Source: Stramenopiles sp. TOSAG23-2
Lineage: Eukaryota > Sar
Length of the DNA: 23,488 nt
NCBI GenBank assembly: GCA_900128395.1
Contig: LT649488.1
Span: 1 to 23,488, forward strand
Direction: 5' to 3'
The notes under the pieces were generated by a model. That model saw only the letters and a program-made list of their open reading frames with translations. It was not told where the DNA came from and ran no database searches. This document shows, piece by piece, positions 9,029 to 17,346 of this stretch. The number at the start of each line of letters is the position of its first letter. Within the stretch, counting starts at the first letter, position 1. Position numbers and translations under genes: made by a program.

Positions 9029-12000
9029 ATGGCAGAAGAATCCGAAGAACCGTTATTAAACGGAAGTAGTGGAAGACGTGGTAGATCAAGAAAGTCAGGT
9101 AGTGACGCTCTTCGTAAAATTAAAGAGAGAAAGAAGCGGAATTCACGCTTTGAAGGCCCAAAACCAATTGTAGAAGATAACCGGAGAAGCCGAAGTCCAC
9201 GATCACGATCGCCGAGGTCTAAGTCACCTAGATCGAGGTCGAAATCGCCGCGGAGGGATGATGATGGAAACGTATCGGATGCAGGATCTGAGGTGTCTTC
9301 AGCAGGGTCTGACGTTTCAATTACAGGTGTTTTTAAACGTCACGAAGTTATAGAACGAGGAGTAAAAGGCGAACACGATTTACTGCTTGGTGCAAAGGAA
9401 TCCCGCGAGGTTAGAAAGATAGAATTGTACGAATCGAATCCGGAAGCACAAAGAGACCACAAGGAAAACTTGGGGAACCCAAATGGACAGTATGTACCGA
9501 AAAGGACCAATGCTCCGTCGTGGAACCTAGCAGCTTTAGCCAGACGTTTAAAAAATGAAGCAAACGCGGATATGGAATATCGTGGTTTAACACCTGAAGT
9601 CACTATAGATATTGACGTTTTGCGTAAAAACCGGGACAAACTTAGAGACGATCCATCAACTACGGAAATGACAGCAATACGCACAGGGGATCCCATGAAT
9701 GAGCATTTCAATATAGACGGTCACCGTGTGCGTATATTGCCTGATCCTGTAACAAATCTTAGATTTGCACCAGTTTTACCCGATGATGATGAAGTCATAG
9801 ATCCAAAATTTCGGGCAGTTAGGCGCCGCGCATTAATTGATAGCAGTGGTAAATTGCGCGACAGGCCACCCGTATTTTTAGACGTAGTGATTAAAAAATT
9901 AGTTTTCAAAGAGCATCCAAAATTTTCACATGAGGATTATTTAAATGCAACGCTATTAGCAAATTATAGTGATTACTATCGCCATTTAAAAGGAGGGTAT
10001 GATGTTCATACCTTAACACGTTTAAATGCAGGGTACACCGCTTTGGAAACTTTATTTAACGATGTGCAAACGCATAATTTACATGATCATGCGCATGGTA
10101 AAAATTTAATAGATACCACAGTGGAAGTGGTAGATTTTCTCTCCAATACAATAGATCATAGGCGCGCTGGTGCAGAAAATACATATCGTGTTTACAAAGC
10201 GTGGGAAGCATTGTGGAAACATAGAAAAAAGGAATTTAAACAATCTGACAAATCTCAATTATATGGGAACACAAGTTCTATTATAGAATTAAAACCGACA
10301 GAGTCTAATATCAAAAATTTTAAAAAAGTTTTAAAAATGGTAAAGTTGTTAGAAAAGATTATTGGGTCGATGGAAGACGCATTTTTAAAGAACCAATACA
10401 ACGTCCATGTTCTTGCTGGCAATTTAAAACGTTTAAAACAAGAAATTAAAGATGAAATCGACTTAGGAGATCAAGATAACAAAACATTGAAGGATAATAT
10501 ATTAAGATTGACAAAGCAAAACGTTCAAAGTAGTGAATTTTTAAAAGGAAAGGCAAGAAAAGAGAAAGATAGAAATATAAGAAATAAACTTATGAACGAA
10601 GTGAAAAGAAGAGAGAGTGTTAAACAGGAAAAATACAAAGCAAAATTAGTTGTAAATGGCCGTACAATTGGTAGTACGTCTGTGAGGCAATTAATGTGGC
10701 CGCAATTTGCTTTAAATTTTGAATATACGTTCCACATTGAAGTGACCAGCAGACCAAAAACAATAGAAATCATATTAATGAAACAAAGCGAAAACATTTT
10801 AATGCCAACCTGGGACGCAATTGCAACCATACCAGTGGGTATCCCGGGTAATGATGCTAATGATGTTAGTGCTACTGGTGTAAGTCCAAATGAAACTTTT
10901 GTTGAATTTTCTACGACAACAAAACATTTTTTCGATAAAACAGAATCGAAAAGGGGGTCTGTACCTGACTCTATCGGTATGATAAATGCGCAGAGGAGAG
11001 GAACAATCAAAAACAAGTCTTTCTACGACATGTATGAAGAACGCCATGCATCTGGTTGCATATTATGTGCAGTGAATTGGCTAGCATCATTGGATGTGCA
11101 GGCAACAACGGAAGCGGGAATTATTGTAGCCCCTTTGCCTGATAAAGATTTAGGAAACGTGAAAAATGAATTAATAGGTGGTGAAATTGCTCAAGGTGGT
11201 CATAAGAATAAGGAGGCTCAAGTTGGTGTCAATAAATATAGTACACAAGAATTTCGTCGAGCGCTGCAAGGGCAATCGAGGCTTGATCCAAATGAGCCAG
11301 ATCGTGTAATTTCTGACATCGCAAAATCGCAGGATAAAGATGTAACTATGCCTGACTATAAAATGCAAGCAGACATTTTTCAATTGCAAAAAAAATTTCC
11401 AGAAGTGGATTTTTCAACAAGTGATTCGAGAAAATACAAAGATAGTGCTCGTTTCGAACTTTTAAGAATGAGAGCAGAAGTTCCGCATCTATTTACTGGT
11501 AGCGCTCCTATTCCAATGACAGATGCTGAAATCAAATCAGACAATCACTGGCGCTCGATGCTAAAACCATCTGAAAAAAGTGAAACATTTGAAGAAGAAT
11601 TGCAAATGGCAGATTTTGAAGAGCAGATCATTTTGAAACGGCAGAAACGTATACAAGGTTTTTTGGAAAAAGTACAAATGCATGGTAAAGGCGTGAAGCG
11701 AAAAAAGCATCGTCATACTGTTGAAGCTTTCGTAAAACAAACTGCTTTGCCTTATTTCAGTGGAGTTGGTTTGGACGGTATCGGAAAATTGTTTGCACGT
11801 AGAAGGAAGTTAAGGCCACAACCAGTATCTAGAAAGCCCGTTGCAAAAATAGAGAAAATTAATTTATACGTAACAGTTTCAAGGGCTAGAAATGTCCCAT
11901 ATAGATACGATATAAAAGGTAAAAATACAGCACCATTAAGTCCGAGTCGCAGTTACGGTGCACAAGGGAATGATGCAGTGAGGAAACGTCAAAGTATCTA

Positions 12001-13702
12001 TGGAGATGGCGACGATGATGAAGAAGACGTCGATCCAACTGAACCAGAAGTTATAGTAGAACTGGCATTTCAAAATAAAAAAATAGCCACTAATGTATCG
12101 AATAGCTGCGCACCAACGTTTTATCAATCTTTGACTTTGCCATTTTCTCCAACTACGACTGGTGGTAGTACTACAGCTTTATCGCCAGATAATCTTTTAA
12201 TGGAAAAGGATGAATTGGTCATATCATTATTTGATATTACACGACACCATCAATTGGATTATTCAAGTTCAAAAAGAAGCACAAGCAATGAAATTAAGTG
12301 TAAGCGTTTCTTAGGAAAGTTTTCGATACCGTTTACTACAATATACTCGGAAAAGCGAGTGGATGGAATGTTTCGTATTAACGCTCCTATGGTTAGCTTA
12401 GGTTACAATTACAGCGATGACGCGGACAGTGTAATGGATGGAGAAGCTAAAAACTTAACTAAGAATTTAAAAAAAAAAGCAGATGAAGCAACCTATGTAA
12501 CAGTTATGGCAACATTAGAAAATCTTCTGGTCCCACCAGATAAACCGACATATGAAATTAGAGGTGGGGAAATTCAAAAGGTGCAAAAAAATGCGATCAA
12601 AATGGTGAATAAATATAAACGCAAATACAAAGATCGTGAATATATGATTTTAGCTCCTACACCTGAAGGCACGATGCTTCTCATTACACGTTATATTTAT
12701 CCACAAGCACCGCCAAGATCCCCTTTTCCACCTAAAAAGGAAATGAATTCGATTGAAGAATGTGTTAGATTTGTTTCCTTGATACCATTTTTAGATGATT
12801 TTAAAATAGGCCAAACCAAAGAGGCGTGGAACCCATCGCATGATTTTTTACAACTTCGAGCCGGGGATGAGGAAGAACATGCCATTTTACTATGCAATTA
12901 CTTTAATTACTTAGACGTGAAAAAAGACAATGGCTACACGTCATATATTGTGATTGGAAGAGGTATTCCAGAAGGTAAAACTGTTTATGTGATGAGGCAA
13001 AACAAACGCATGAATAAAGATGTTACCTTTTGGAATCCTTGCACCGGAGATGGTTTTCTTGCGGAGGACGATTTGTGTACTTTGAAAGTTGCAACCATAG
13101 TAAATGAGGACAATATTTGGCTAAACATATCTGATGAAGAAAGAATTCATAGATTGAGCTTTGATCTCACTGACAGTAACGTGTGGAAACCATTTTTTAA
13201 CAGCAAAAGTTTTTCTAAGAATGATCTGGGAACCAATTTGGGAACTAACCAAATAGCGGAATTAAATTATAAGGAACCTGATATGGAATTTCTGGAAGCA
13301 GTAGAAAGGCAAATCACTAGGACTTTAGAAGATGAATTTAGAGACTGGCGAAGTAAAAGAAAGTTTTCAACCACGCCGCAAAATATTGTGAAAAAAGAAT
13401 TGGGTGATACGCTAATACAGCTGGAATATGAAGCGAACGCATTGGAATTAAAAGATTATCCATTTAGCCGTTTTGAGCATCGGCGAGCGATGGAAAAATT
13501 TGGTGCACAATATAAAATATATGGAATTCCACTGAATACCACTTTTACGGACGTTCGAACTGTAGTTGACATGGTTGAGGCGTGCGATTTCCATGAAAAT
13601 TCTATAAAAGGTGTAAAATTTGCCATTTCTGTAAAATGTTTTGCTTATCCGAACGATGTGATTAGTGTATGGGTGTATGTTGCAACATTAGAGCCTAGGT
13701 AG
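9029..13702 (+). CDS. CC2D2A: CC2D2A-like ciliary transition-zone protein
   Basis: A 1557-residue homologue of CC2D2A, a component of the MKS module that gates the base of cilia; human CC2D2A is of similar length (about 1,620 residues). The N-terminus is basic with an RS-type tract (about 52-76). A CC2D2A-N C2-like region lies at about 530-600 (KLVVNGRTIG, then RPKTIEIILMKQ). The central C2 domain begins near 940 (INLYVTVSRARNVP), with a long acidic insertion. The C-terminus has the family's degenerate transglutaminase-like fold at about 1270-1370: AGDEEEHAILLCNYF, VIGRGIPEGKTVYVM, and WNPCTGDGF. The last residues, VISVWVYVATLEPR, fit the conserved family end. The frame has no stop or evident intron over 4.7 kb, and the ATG at 9029 follows an AT-rich leader. 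It implies that the organism builds a cilium or flagellum. Confidence 0.93.
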   Translation: MAEESEEPLLNGSSGRRGRSRKSGSDALRKIKERKKRNSRFEGPKPIVEDNRRSRSPRSRSPRSKSPRSRSKSPRRDDDGNVSDAGSEVSSAGSDVSITGVFKRHEVIERGVKGEHDLLLGAKESREVRKIELYESNPEAQRDHKENLGNPNGQYVPKRTNAPSWNLAALARRLKNEANADMEYRGLTPEVTIDIDVLRKNRDKLRDDPSTTEMTAIRTGDPMNEHFNIDGHRVRILPDPVTNLRFAPVLPDDDEVIDPKFRAVRRRALIDSSGKLRDRPPVFLDVVIKKLVFKEHPKFSHEDYLNATLLANYSDYYRHLKGGYDVHTLTRLNAGYTALETLFNDVQTHNLHDHAHGKNLIDTTVEVVDFLSNTIDHRRAGAENTYRVYKAWEALWKHRKKEFKQSDKSQLYGNTSSIIELKPTESNIKNFKKVLKMVKLLEKIIGSMEDAFLKNQYNVHVLAGNLKRLKQEIKDEIDLGDQDNKTLKDNILRLTKQNVQSSEFLKGKARKEKDRNIRNKLMNEVKRRESVKQEKYKAKLVVNGRTIGSTSVRQLMWPQFALNFEYTFHIEVTSRPKTIEIILMKQSENILMPTWDAIATIPVGIPGNDANDVSATGVSPNETFVEFSTTTKHFFDKTESKRGSVPDSIGMINAQRRGTIKNKSFYDMYEERHASGCILCAVNWLASLDVQATTEAGIIVAPLPDKDLGNVKNELIGGEIAQGGHKNKEAQVGVNKYSTQEFRRALQGQSRLDPNEPDRVISDIAKSQDKDVTMPDYKMQADIFQLQKKFPEVDFSTSDSRKYKDSARFELLRMRAEVPHLFTGSAPIPMTDAEIKSDNHWRSMLKPSEKSETFEEELQMADFEEQIILKRQKRIQGFLEKVQMHGKGVKRKKHRHTVEAFVKQTALPYFSGVGLDGIGKLFARRRKLRPQPVSRKPVAKIEKINLYVTVSRARNVPYRYDIKGKNTAPLSPSRSYGAQGNDAVRKRQSIYGDGDDDEEDVDPTEPEVIVELAFQNKKIATNVSNSCAPTFYQSLTLPFSPTTTGGSTTALSPDNLLMEKDELVISLFDITRHHQLDYSSSKRSTSNEIKCKRFLGKFSIPFTTIYSEKRVDGMFRINAPMVSLGYNYSDDADSVMDGEAKNLTKNLKKKADEATYVTVMATLENLLVPPDKPTYEIRGGEIQKVQKNAIKMVNKYKRKYKDREYMILAPTPEGTMLLITRYIYPQAPPRSPFPPKKEMNSIEECVRFVSLIPFLDDFKIGQTKEAWNPSHDFLQLRAGDEEEHAILLCNYFNYLDVKKDNGYTSYIVIGRGIPEGKTVYVMRQNKRMNKDVTFWNPCTGDGFLAEDDLCTLKVATIVNEDNIWLNISDEERIHRLSFDLTDSNVWKPFFNSKSFSKNDLGTNLGTNQIAELNYKEPDMEFLEAVERQITRTLEDEFRDWRSKRKFSTTPQNIVKKELGDTLIQLEYEANALELKDYPFSRFEHRRAMEKFGAQYKIYGIPLNTTFTDVRTVVDMVEACDFHENSIKGVKFAISVKCFAYPNDVISVWVYVATLEPR

Positions 13703-14076
13703 AAAAAAAGTCAGAAATTAATTTTAATAACACAACTCTGAATTTTTTTGGGTGGTAAATTTTAAAACACATGTATATATATATATGTGAGATTCTTGTT
13801 TTTATTAAAATATTTTACGAAGAGTATATATTATATGTACGAGGGATCGTAATAATATGTGTGTGTGTAAGAGAAATAATACGTATAATTATATTTATAT
13901 ATATATATATATGATGTCATTAAATATTTACATCATTAAATTTCATTTTATGATATTTTAGTATATCATATATATTCGTATCATATAATTATGTGTAAGA
14001 GGAAAATTTTTATACCGAGTATATATGGACGAATATTTTTATTTGAAATATTTTAATGATAACTCAAAGTGTCAAA
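13703..14076. other. Convergent 3' region between CC2D2A and the EEP gene
   Basis: AT-rich spacer of 374 bp where two genes end toward each other. It contains TA-repeat tracts (about 13772-13787 and 13895-13912), a short GT tract and a loosely repeated CATTAAAT element (13917-13942). Poly(A)-signal-like A/T words occur but none stands out. No gene is seen. Confidence 0.5.
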
Positions 14077-16821
14077 TTACACATTACAAGAAGTATCTTT
14101 CTTGCCAAGATGATCAATTATCTCATCGGTATGAACACCTTTCACAACCTCAACCTCCGACCTTCCATTACTACTTGCTTTTGCACATGCACAAAGACGT
14201 ATTGTGTCTGAGTGTTTTCCATCGCAATCCAGTTTTGCTTCTTTGCCTTTCTTTTTATCATTTCCCGCATTTATAAAACAAGTTCCTTTATACTCTGAAA
14301 TAATGTTTGAAACAAAAGCTGGTAGATCTTTTCCGGTCATTTTTTCGCATTTTTTACAATCAAAATGTTTTTGTAAAACAGAACAGTCATCTATTTTACG
14401 AAGCAATGGTTCAAGACAAACACTATCTACCGTATTACAAACCTGTTTGCATGATTGGCCTTGCGTGCCTTTCTGTATCGTAAATTTGGCAAAGCTACAA
14501 GGGCACAAACGAGCAGTTGAATGATGATGACCAGAACAAGTACCATATTTATCGCTTGGATTATGCAGGCAATGTCCAAAATATTGGTCATTTTCAACAT
14601 CTACGAAAGAAGGTTGATCAGGTCCTTCAACTTCTGCACAGCCATAAATGCAATCAAATGCTACTTTTAAACGCTCGCAAGTATCTATAGATTGTAACTT
14701 GCTACCGATACAAAATGATTCTTTATATACTTTACCTGCCTCATCATATAGATTTGGCTCTACAGGAACCCTGTTGTTCATATCATCGCCTGTGTGCGAA
14801 AAAATATTTTGACATGTATCGTCGCACGATTTTCCAACCATTTCGTTCTTAATAGGTGTATACCACCATTCGTTAATATTATTTGGTAATTTGTTATGAA
14901 ATACTCCATGTTCTTCCATCTCCCATTTATCTTTATTTGCATTGCATAAATTTGCTCTTTCAACTTTTAATAATTGTTTCATATCATCCCAATCTTGTTT
15001 CCATTTACATAAGGTATCCCATGAACATGATTTCATTTTATCTTCTTTTATACGATGCTTTTCGCATTTAACCTGTTGAATTATCTTCTCTTTTTTATTA
15101 TTTAAAGCATTTGCAGTACTAGTACCATCCATGTCTGTTTTAAACGTCAGCAAAATGGGTAAATGATCTGAAAGAATTTCTGAACAGGCAGATTGCATTG
15201 TATGCACATTTACACATTGTCCATATTTTTGTTCAAACTCTCGATTTCCTATGATGTAATCGAGTCTCATCCGTTGAGCATGCATATAATCTACTTTCAA
15301 CATGGTTGGTACAGTGTGGTGAAACATACCAGATTCCACATTGGCTTTTCCAAGAAAATCTATATAACCAAAATTTAAAAGCATTTCAATTGGTCCATAA
15401 TCTATTCTATATTTGTCACGAAAAGTAGTACTTTCTTTCAAAAATTTATTTACCAAACGCTTTTTCGTGTCCTTTGCTGGAATTGATAAGATGTGCTTTA
15501 AAAGTTTGCTTTGATCGTATGAGGCAGCATCTAACTTGGATAAAGAATTCAAATCACCCATGATCAATAAAGGTTCCTCGCCTTGGTAGGGATTGATGGA
15601 ATCGGAGGAACATTGATGATTAATGGGTACTTCACCATGCGTCACGTGTGCATTTATTGGTTGATAATGTAACTCATCACCATCACAAATATTGTGATCT
15701 AATAAAGTTTTCGCTTGGTCCATATGTTTGTTTCCATTGTATAGTCCCCATCCTTCGTCATCTTTCTTTTCTTTCTGCCTCTCTTCCTCATTCCAAGTTT
15801 GATGCAACACATTAAGTATTGATTTCACATGGGTTTTTTCCATATCCGGTAGAGTAACAGGAACACGTGGTCCATCATAAATTTTAACATAAATTGTATG
15901 AATAGGCATTCTGGCACCTTCGACAACCATCAGCAAAGCTTGAACTTCCAACAATCGTTTTTTGCTCTCCCATGGACTTAAATGTGTAACAACAACACGA
16001 AATGGTGTTTTTGGGTGGTTAATACGCACATGTAAGAAACCATGGTGAAACGTACCGCCAGTATGGTATGAAAGAATCGTAATTGGGTATTGTGACATAA
16101 TTCCAAGATTATATTCTCCAGTAATCAAAAGCTGATCATATTTGAACCCCCATAACTTTGACATCTCATTCATATATCTCTTATCCCAATCATTTAATTC
16201 ATTTAATGTCAATACATCAATTACATTATTTTTTATATATTCTCCTATCCATTTTTTTCTATGTTCATTTTTAATTCCATCGTATACGTTATATTGCATA
16301 ACTCTTAATGTATTTGGTTGTCGAATATTCTTTATTGAATTTTCATTATTGGGGTCATTCTCCATCATTTTCAATGTTTTTTTTACATTATCTGTGCATA
16401 AATGCAATACCCTTTCTTCCGCTGTCTTTGCATTTTTTGCTGTTGATTTCGCAGCATTGCTTACTTCATCAAATGGAATTGAATTTACATTTTTTAACAA
16501 CAATTGCTTTGCAGATACTTGATTTATATTTTTAATATTTAGTGAAGATAATGGACGATTGCGTTTGCTTGAATCAATACTTTGGCGTTGTTCCTTTTTT
16601 AACATGTGTAGATGGGTCTCGAGCTTATAAAGTTCTTTAGCTATTGCATTATCCCTGGAAAACTTTTTATGACTACGTTTTTTAGATGATGGATGTTTTA
16701 CATTGTTTTTATGATGATGAATTTGTATTTTTTTACTATTTTCAATATTGAATTTCTTCTTCACAATCTTCTTGTTATTAATAGTTTGTAAAAAGTAATT
16801 CCAATACATAGAAATATACAT
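14077..16821 (-). CDS. EEP-fold phosphodiesterase with nested ubiquitin-like domain and two MGAT5-like Cys-rich repeats
   Basis: A 914-residue protein. The N-terminal 170 residues are basic and low-complexity. The catalytic endonuclease/exonuclease/phosphatase domain (about 172-560) shows Asn178 (MQYNVYD), Glu208 (LNELN), His280 (VTHLSPW), Asp423/Asn425 (MGDLNS), Asp521 (RLDYIIG) and Asp552/His553 (SDHLP), so it looks active on phosphodiesters or phosphomonoesters. Residues about 306-398, between the helix after His280 and the GDLN strand, read as a ubiquitin-like beta-grasp domain. The C-terminus has two cysteine-rich units (about 661-777 and 784-882) of the form SC..(T/V)C...C...RLC.C, resembling the MGAT5 C-terminal domain. 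Such cysteines imply an extracellular or Golgi location, yet this start lacks a good signal sequence. A better signal anchor lies upstream in another frame, so a frameshift or mis-set start near 16764-16861 is suspected. DNase-I-like or lipid phosphatase substrates are both possible. Confidence 0.8.
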   Translation of the reverse strand: MYISMYWNYFLQTINNKKIVKKKFNIENSKKIQIHHHKNNVKHPSSKKRSHKKFSRDNAIAKELYKLETHLHMLKKEQRQSIDSSKRNRPLSSLNIKNINQVSAKQLLLKNVNSIPFDEVSNAAKSTAKNAKTAEERVLHLCTDNVKKTLKMMENDPNNENSIKNIRQPNTLRVMQYNVYDGIKNEHRKKWIGEYIKNNVIDVLTLNELNDWDKRYMNEMSKLWGFKYDQLLITGEYNLGIMSQYPITILSYHTGGTFHHGFLHVRINHPKTPFRVVVTHLSPWESKKRLLEVQALLMVVEGARMPIHTIYVKIYDGPRVPVTLPDMEKTHVKSILNVLHQTWNEEERQKEKKDDEGWGLYNGNKHMDQAKTLLDHNICDGDELHYQPINAHVTHGEVPINHQCSSDSINPYQGEEPLLIMGDLNSLSKLDAASYDQSKLLKHILSIPAKDTKKRLVNKFLKESTTFRDKYRIDYGPIEMLLNFGYIDFLGKANVESGMFHHTVPTMLKVDYMHAQRMRLDYIIGNREFEQKYGQCVNVHTMQSACSEILSDHLPILLTFKTDMDGTSTANALNNKKEKIIQQVKCEKHRIKEDKMKSCSWDTLCKWKQDWDDMKQLLKVERANLCNANKDKWEMEEHGVFHNKLPNNINEWWYTPIKNEMVGKSCDDTCQNIFSHTGDDMNNRVPVEPNLYDEAGKVYKESFCIGSKLQSIDTCERLKVAFDCIYGCAEVEGPDQPSFVDVENDQYFGHCLHNPSDKYGTCSGHHHSTARLCPCSFAKFTIQKGTQGQSCKQVCNTVDSVCLEPLLRKIDDCSVLQKHFDCKKCEKMTGKDLPAFVSNIISEYKGTCFINAGNDKKKGKEAKLDCDGKHSDTIRLCACAKASSNGRSEVEVVKGVHTDEIIDHLGKKDTSCNV

Positions 16822-17346
16822 GTTATTTTTGATTTATTGGAGGGCAAAAATGTTTTTCCATTGTTTTTTCTATTCATTGTTGATCGACCTGCCTGAGGTT
16901 TGTGGAGCGAAGCGTATTGTATCAGCCTGAGGTTTTTCGAGTGATTGACCTGCCAGACTGAGTATAAGCTTTTATTGAACATCTATATGTATTATTATTA
17001 TATCATTGCAACCCATTATGTGTTTCATTTGAAGAATTTTTATTATTATTTTTCAAAGTTGTTGAATGAATAAATAATGATGTGATATTATTGTTTAGCA
17101 CTTTATTATATTATAATTGAATTAATTAGTCTATGTGGATAAAGAAAAATATAATATTATTTACAATTCATCGATCGATCAGCATTTTTTTTTTTTTTTT
17201 TATGATTTACATGTACAATTATAATTCTATAACCACAATTGTGTACCCAACGTTCTAATTGTTTAAAACTACTAGCAGTATTAGCAGATTCGAATAATTT
17301 CAATAATATCAAAGGAATATTTTTTTTAAATATTTTAAATTTAATA
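16822..17346. promoter_or_regulatory. Divergent intergenic region between the EEP and OYE-like genes
   Basis: About 525 bp (less if the EEP gene truly starts near 16861). It holds a cluster of related direct repeats (16882-16954), a tandem TCGA (ATCGATCGATCA around 17170) and a 17-base T run (17185-17201). The in-frame extension of the OYE gene back to 17239 is treated as leader. No promoter element is identified. Confidence 0.5.
16882..16954. repeat. Cluster of direct repeats GCCTGAGGTTT / GAYYGACCTGCC
   Basis: GCCTGAGGTTT occurs at 16891-16901 and 16925-16935. GATCGACCTGCC (16882-16893) recurs as GATTGACCTGCC (16943-16954). The block is clearly richer in G and C than the flanking spacer. 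It may be a regulatory cluster or a decayed repeat. Confidence 0.7.

Noticed and set aside
10525-11016. 163-codon minus-strand frame inside CC2D2A
   Set aside because: Antisense shadow of a conserved coding region; its hydrophobic look comes from the reverse reading of Lys/Glu codons.
16861-16975. Repeat block considered as a tRNA or other structured RNA gene
   Set aside because: No tRNA B-box-like GGTTCRANTCC or cloverleaf arms were found here or in any other spacer; the repeats are direct rather than inverted.
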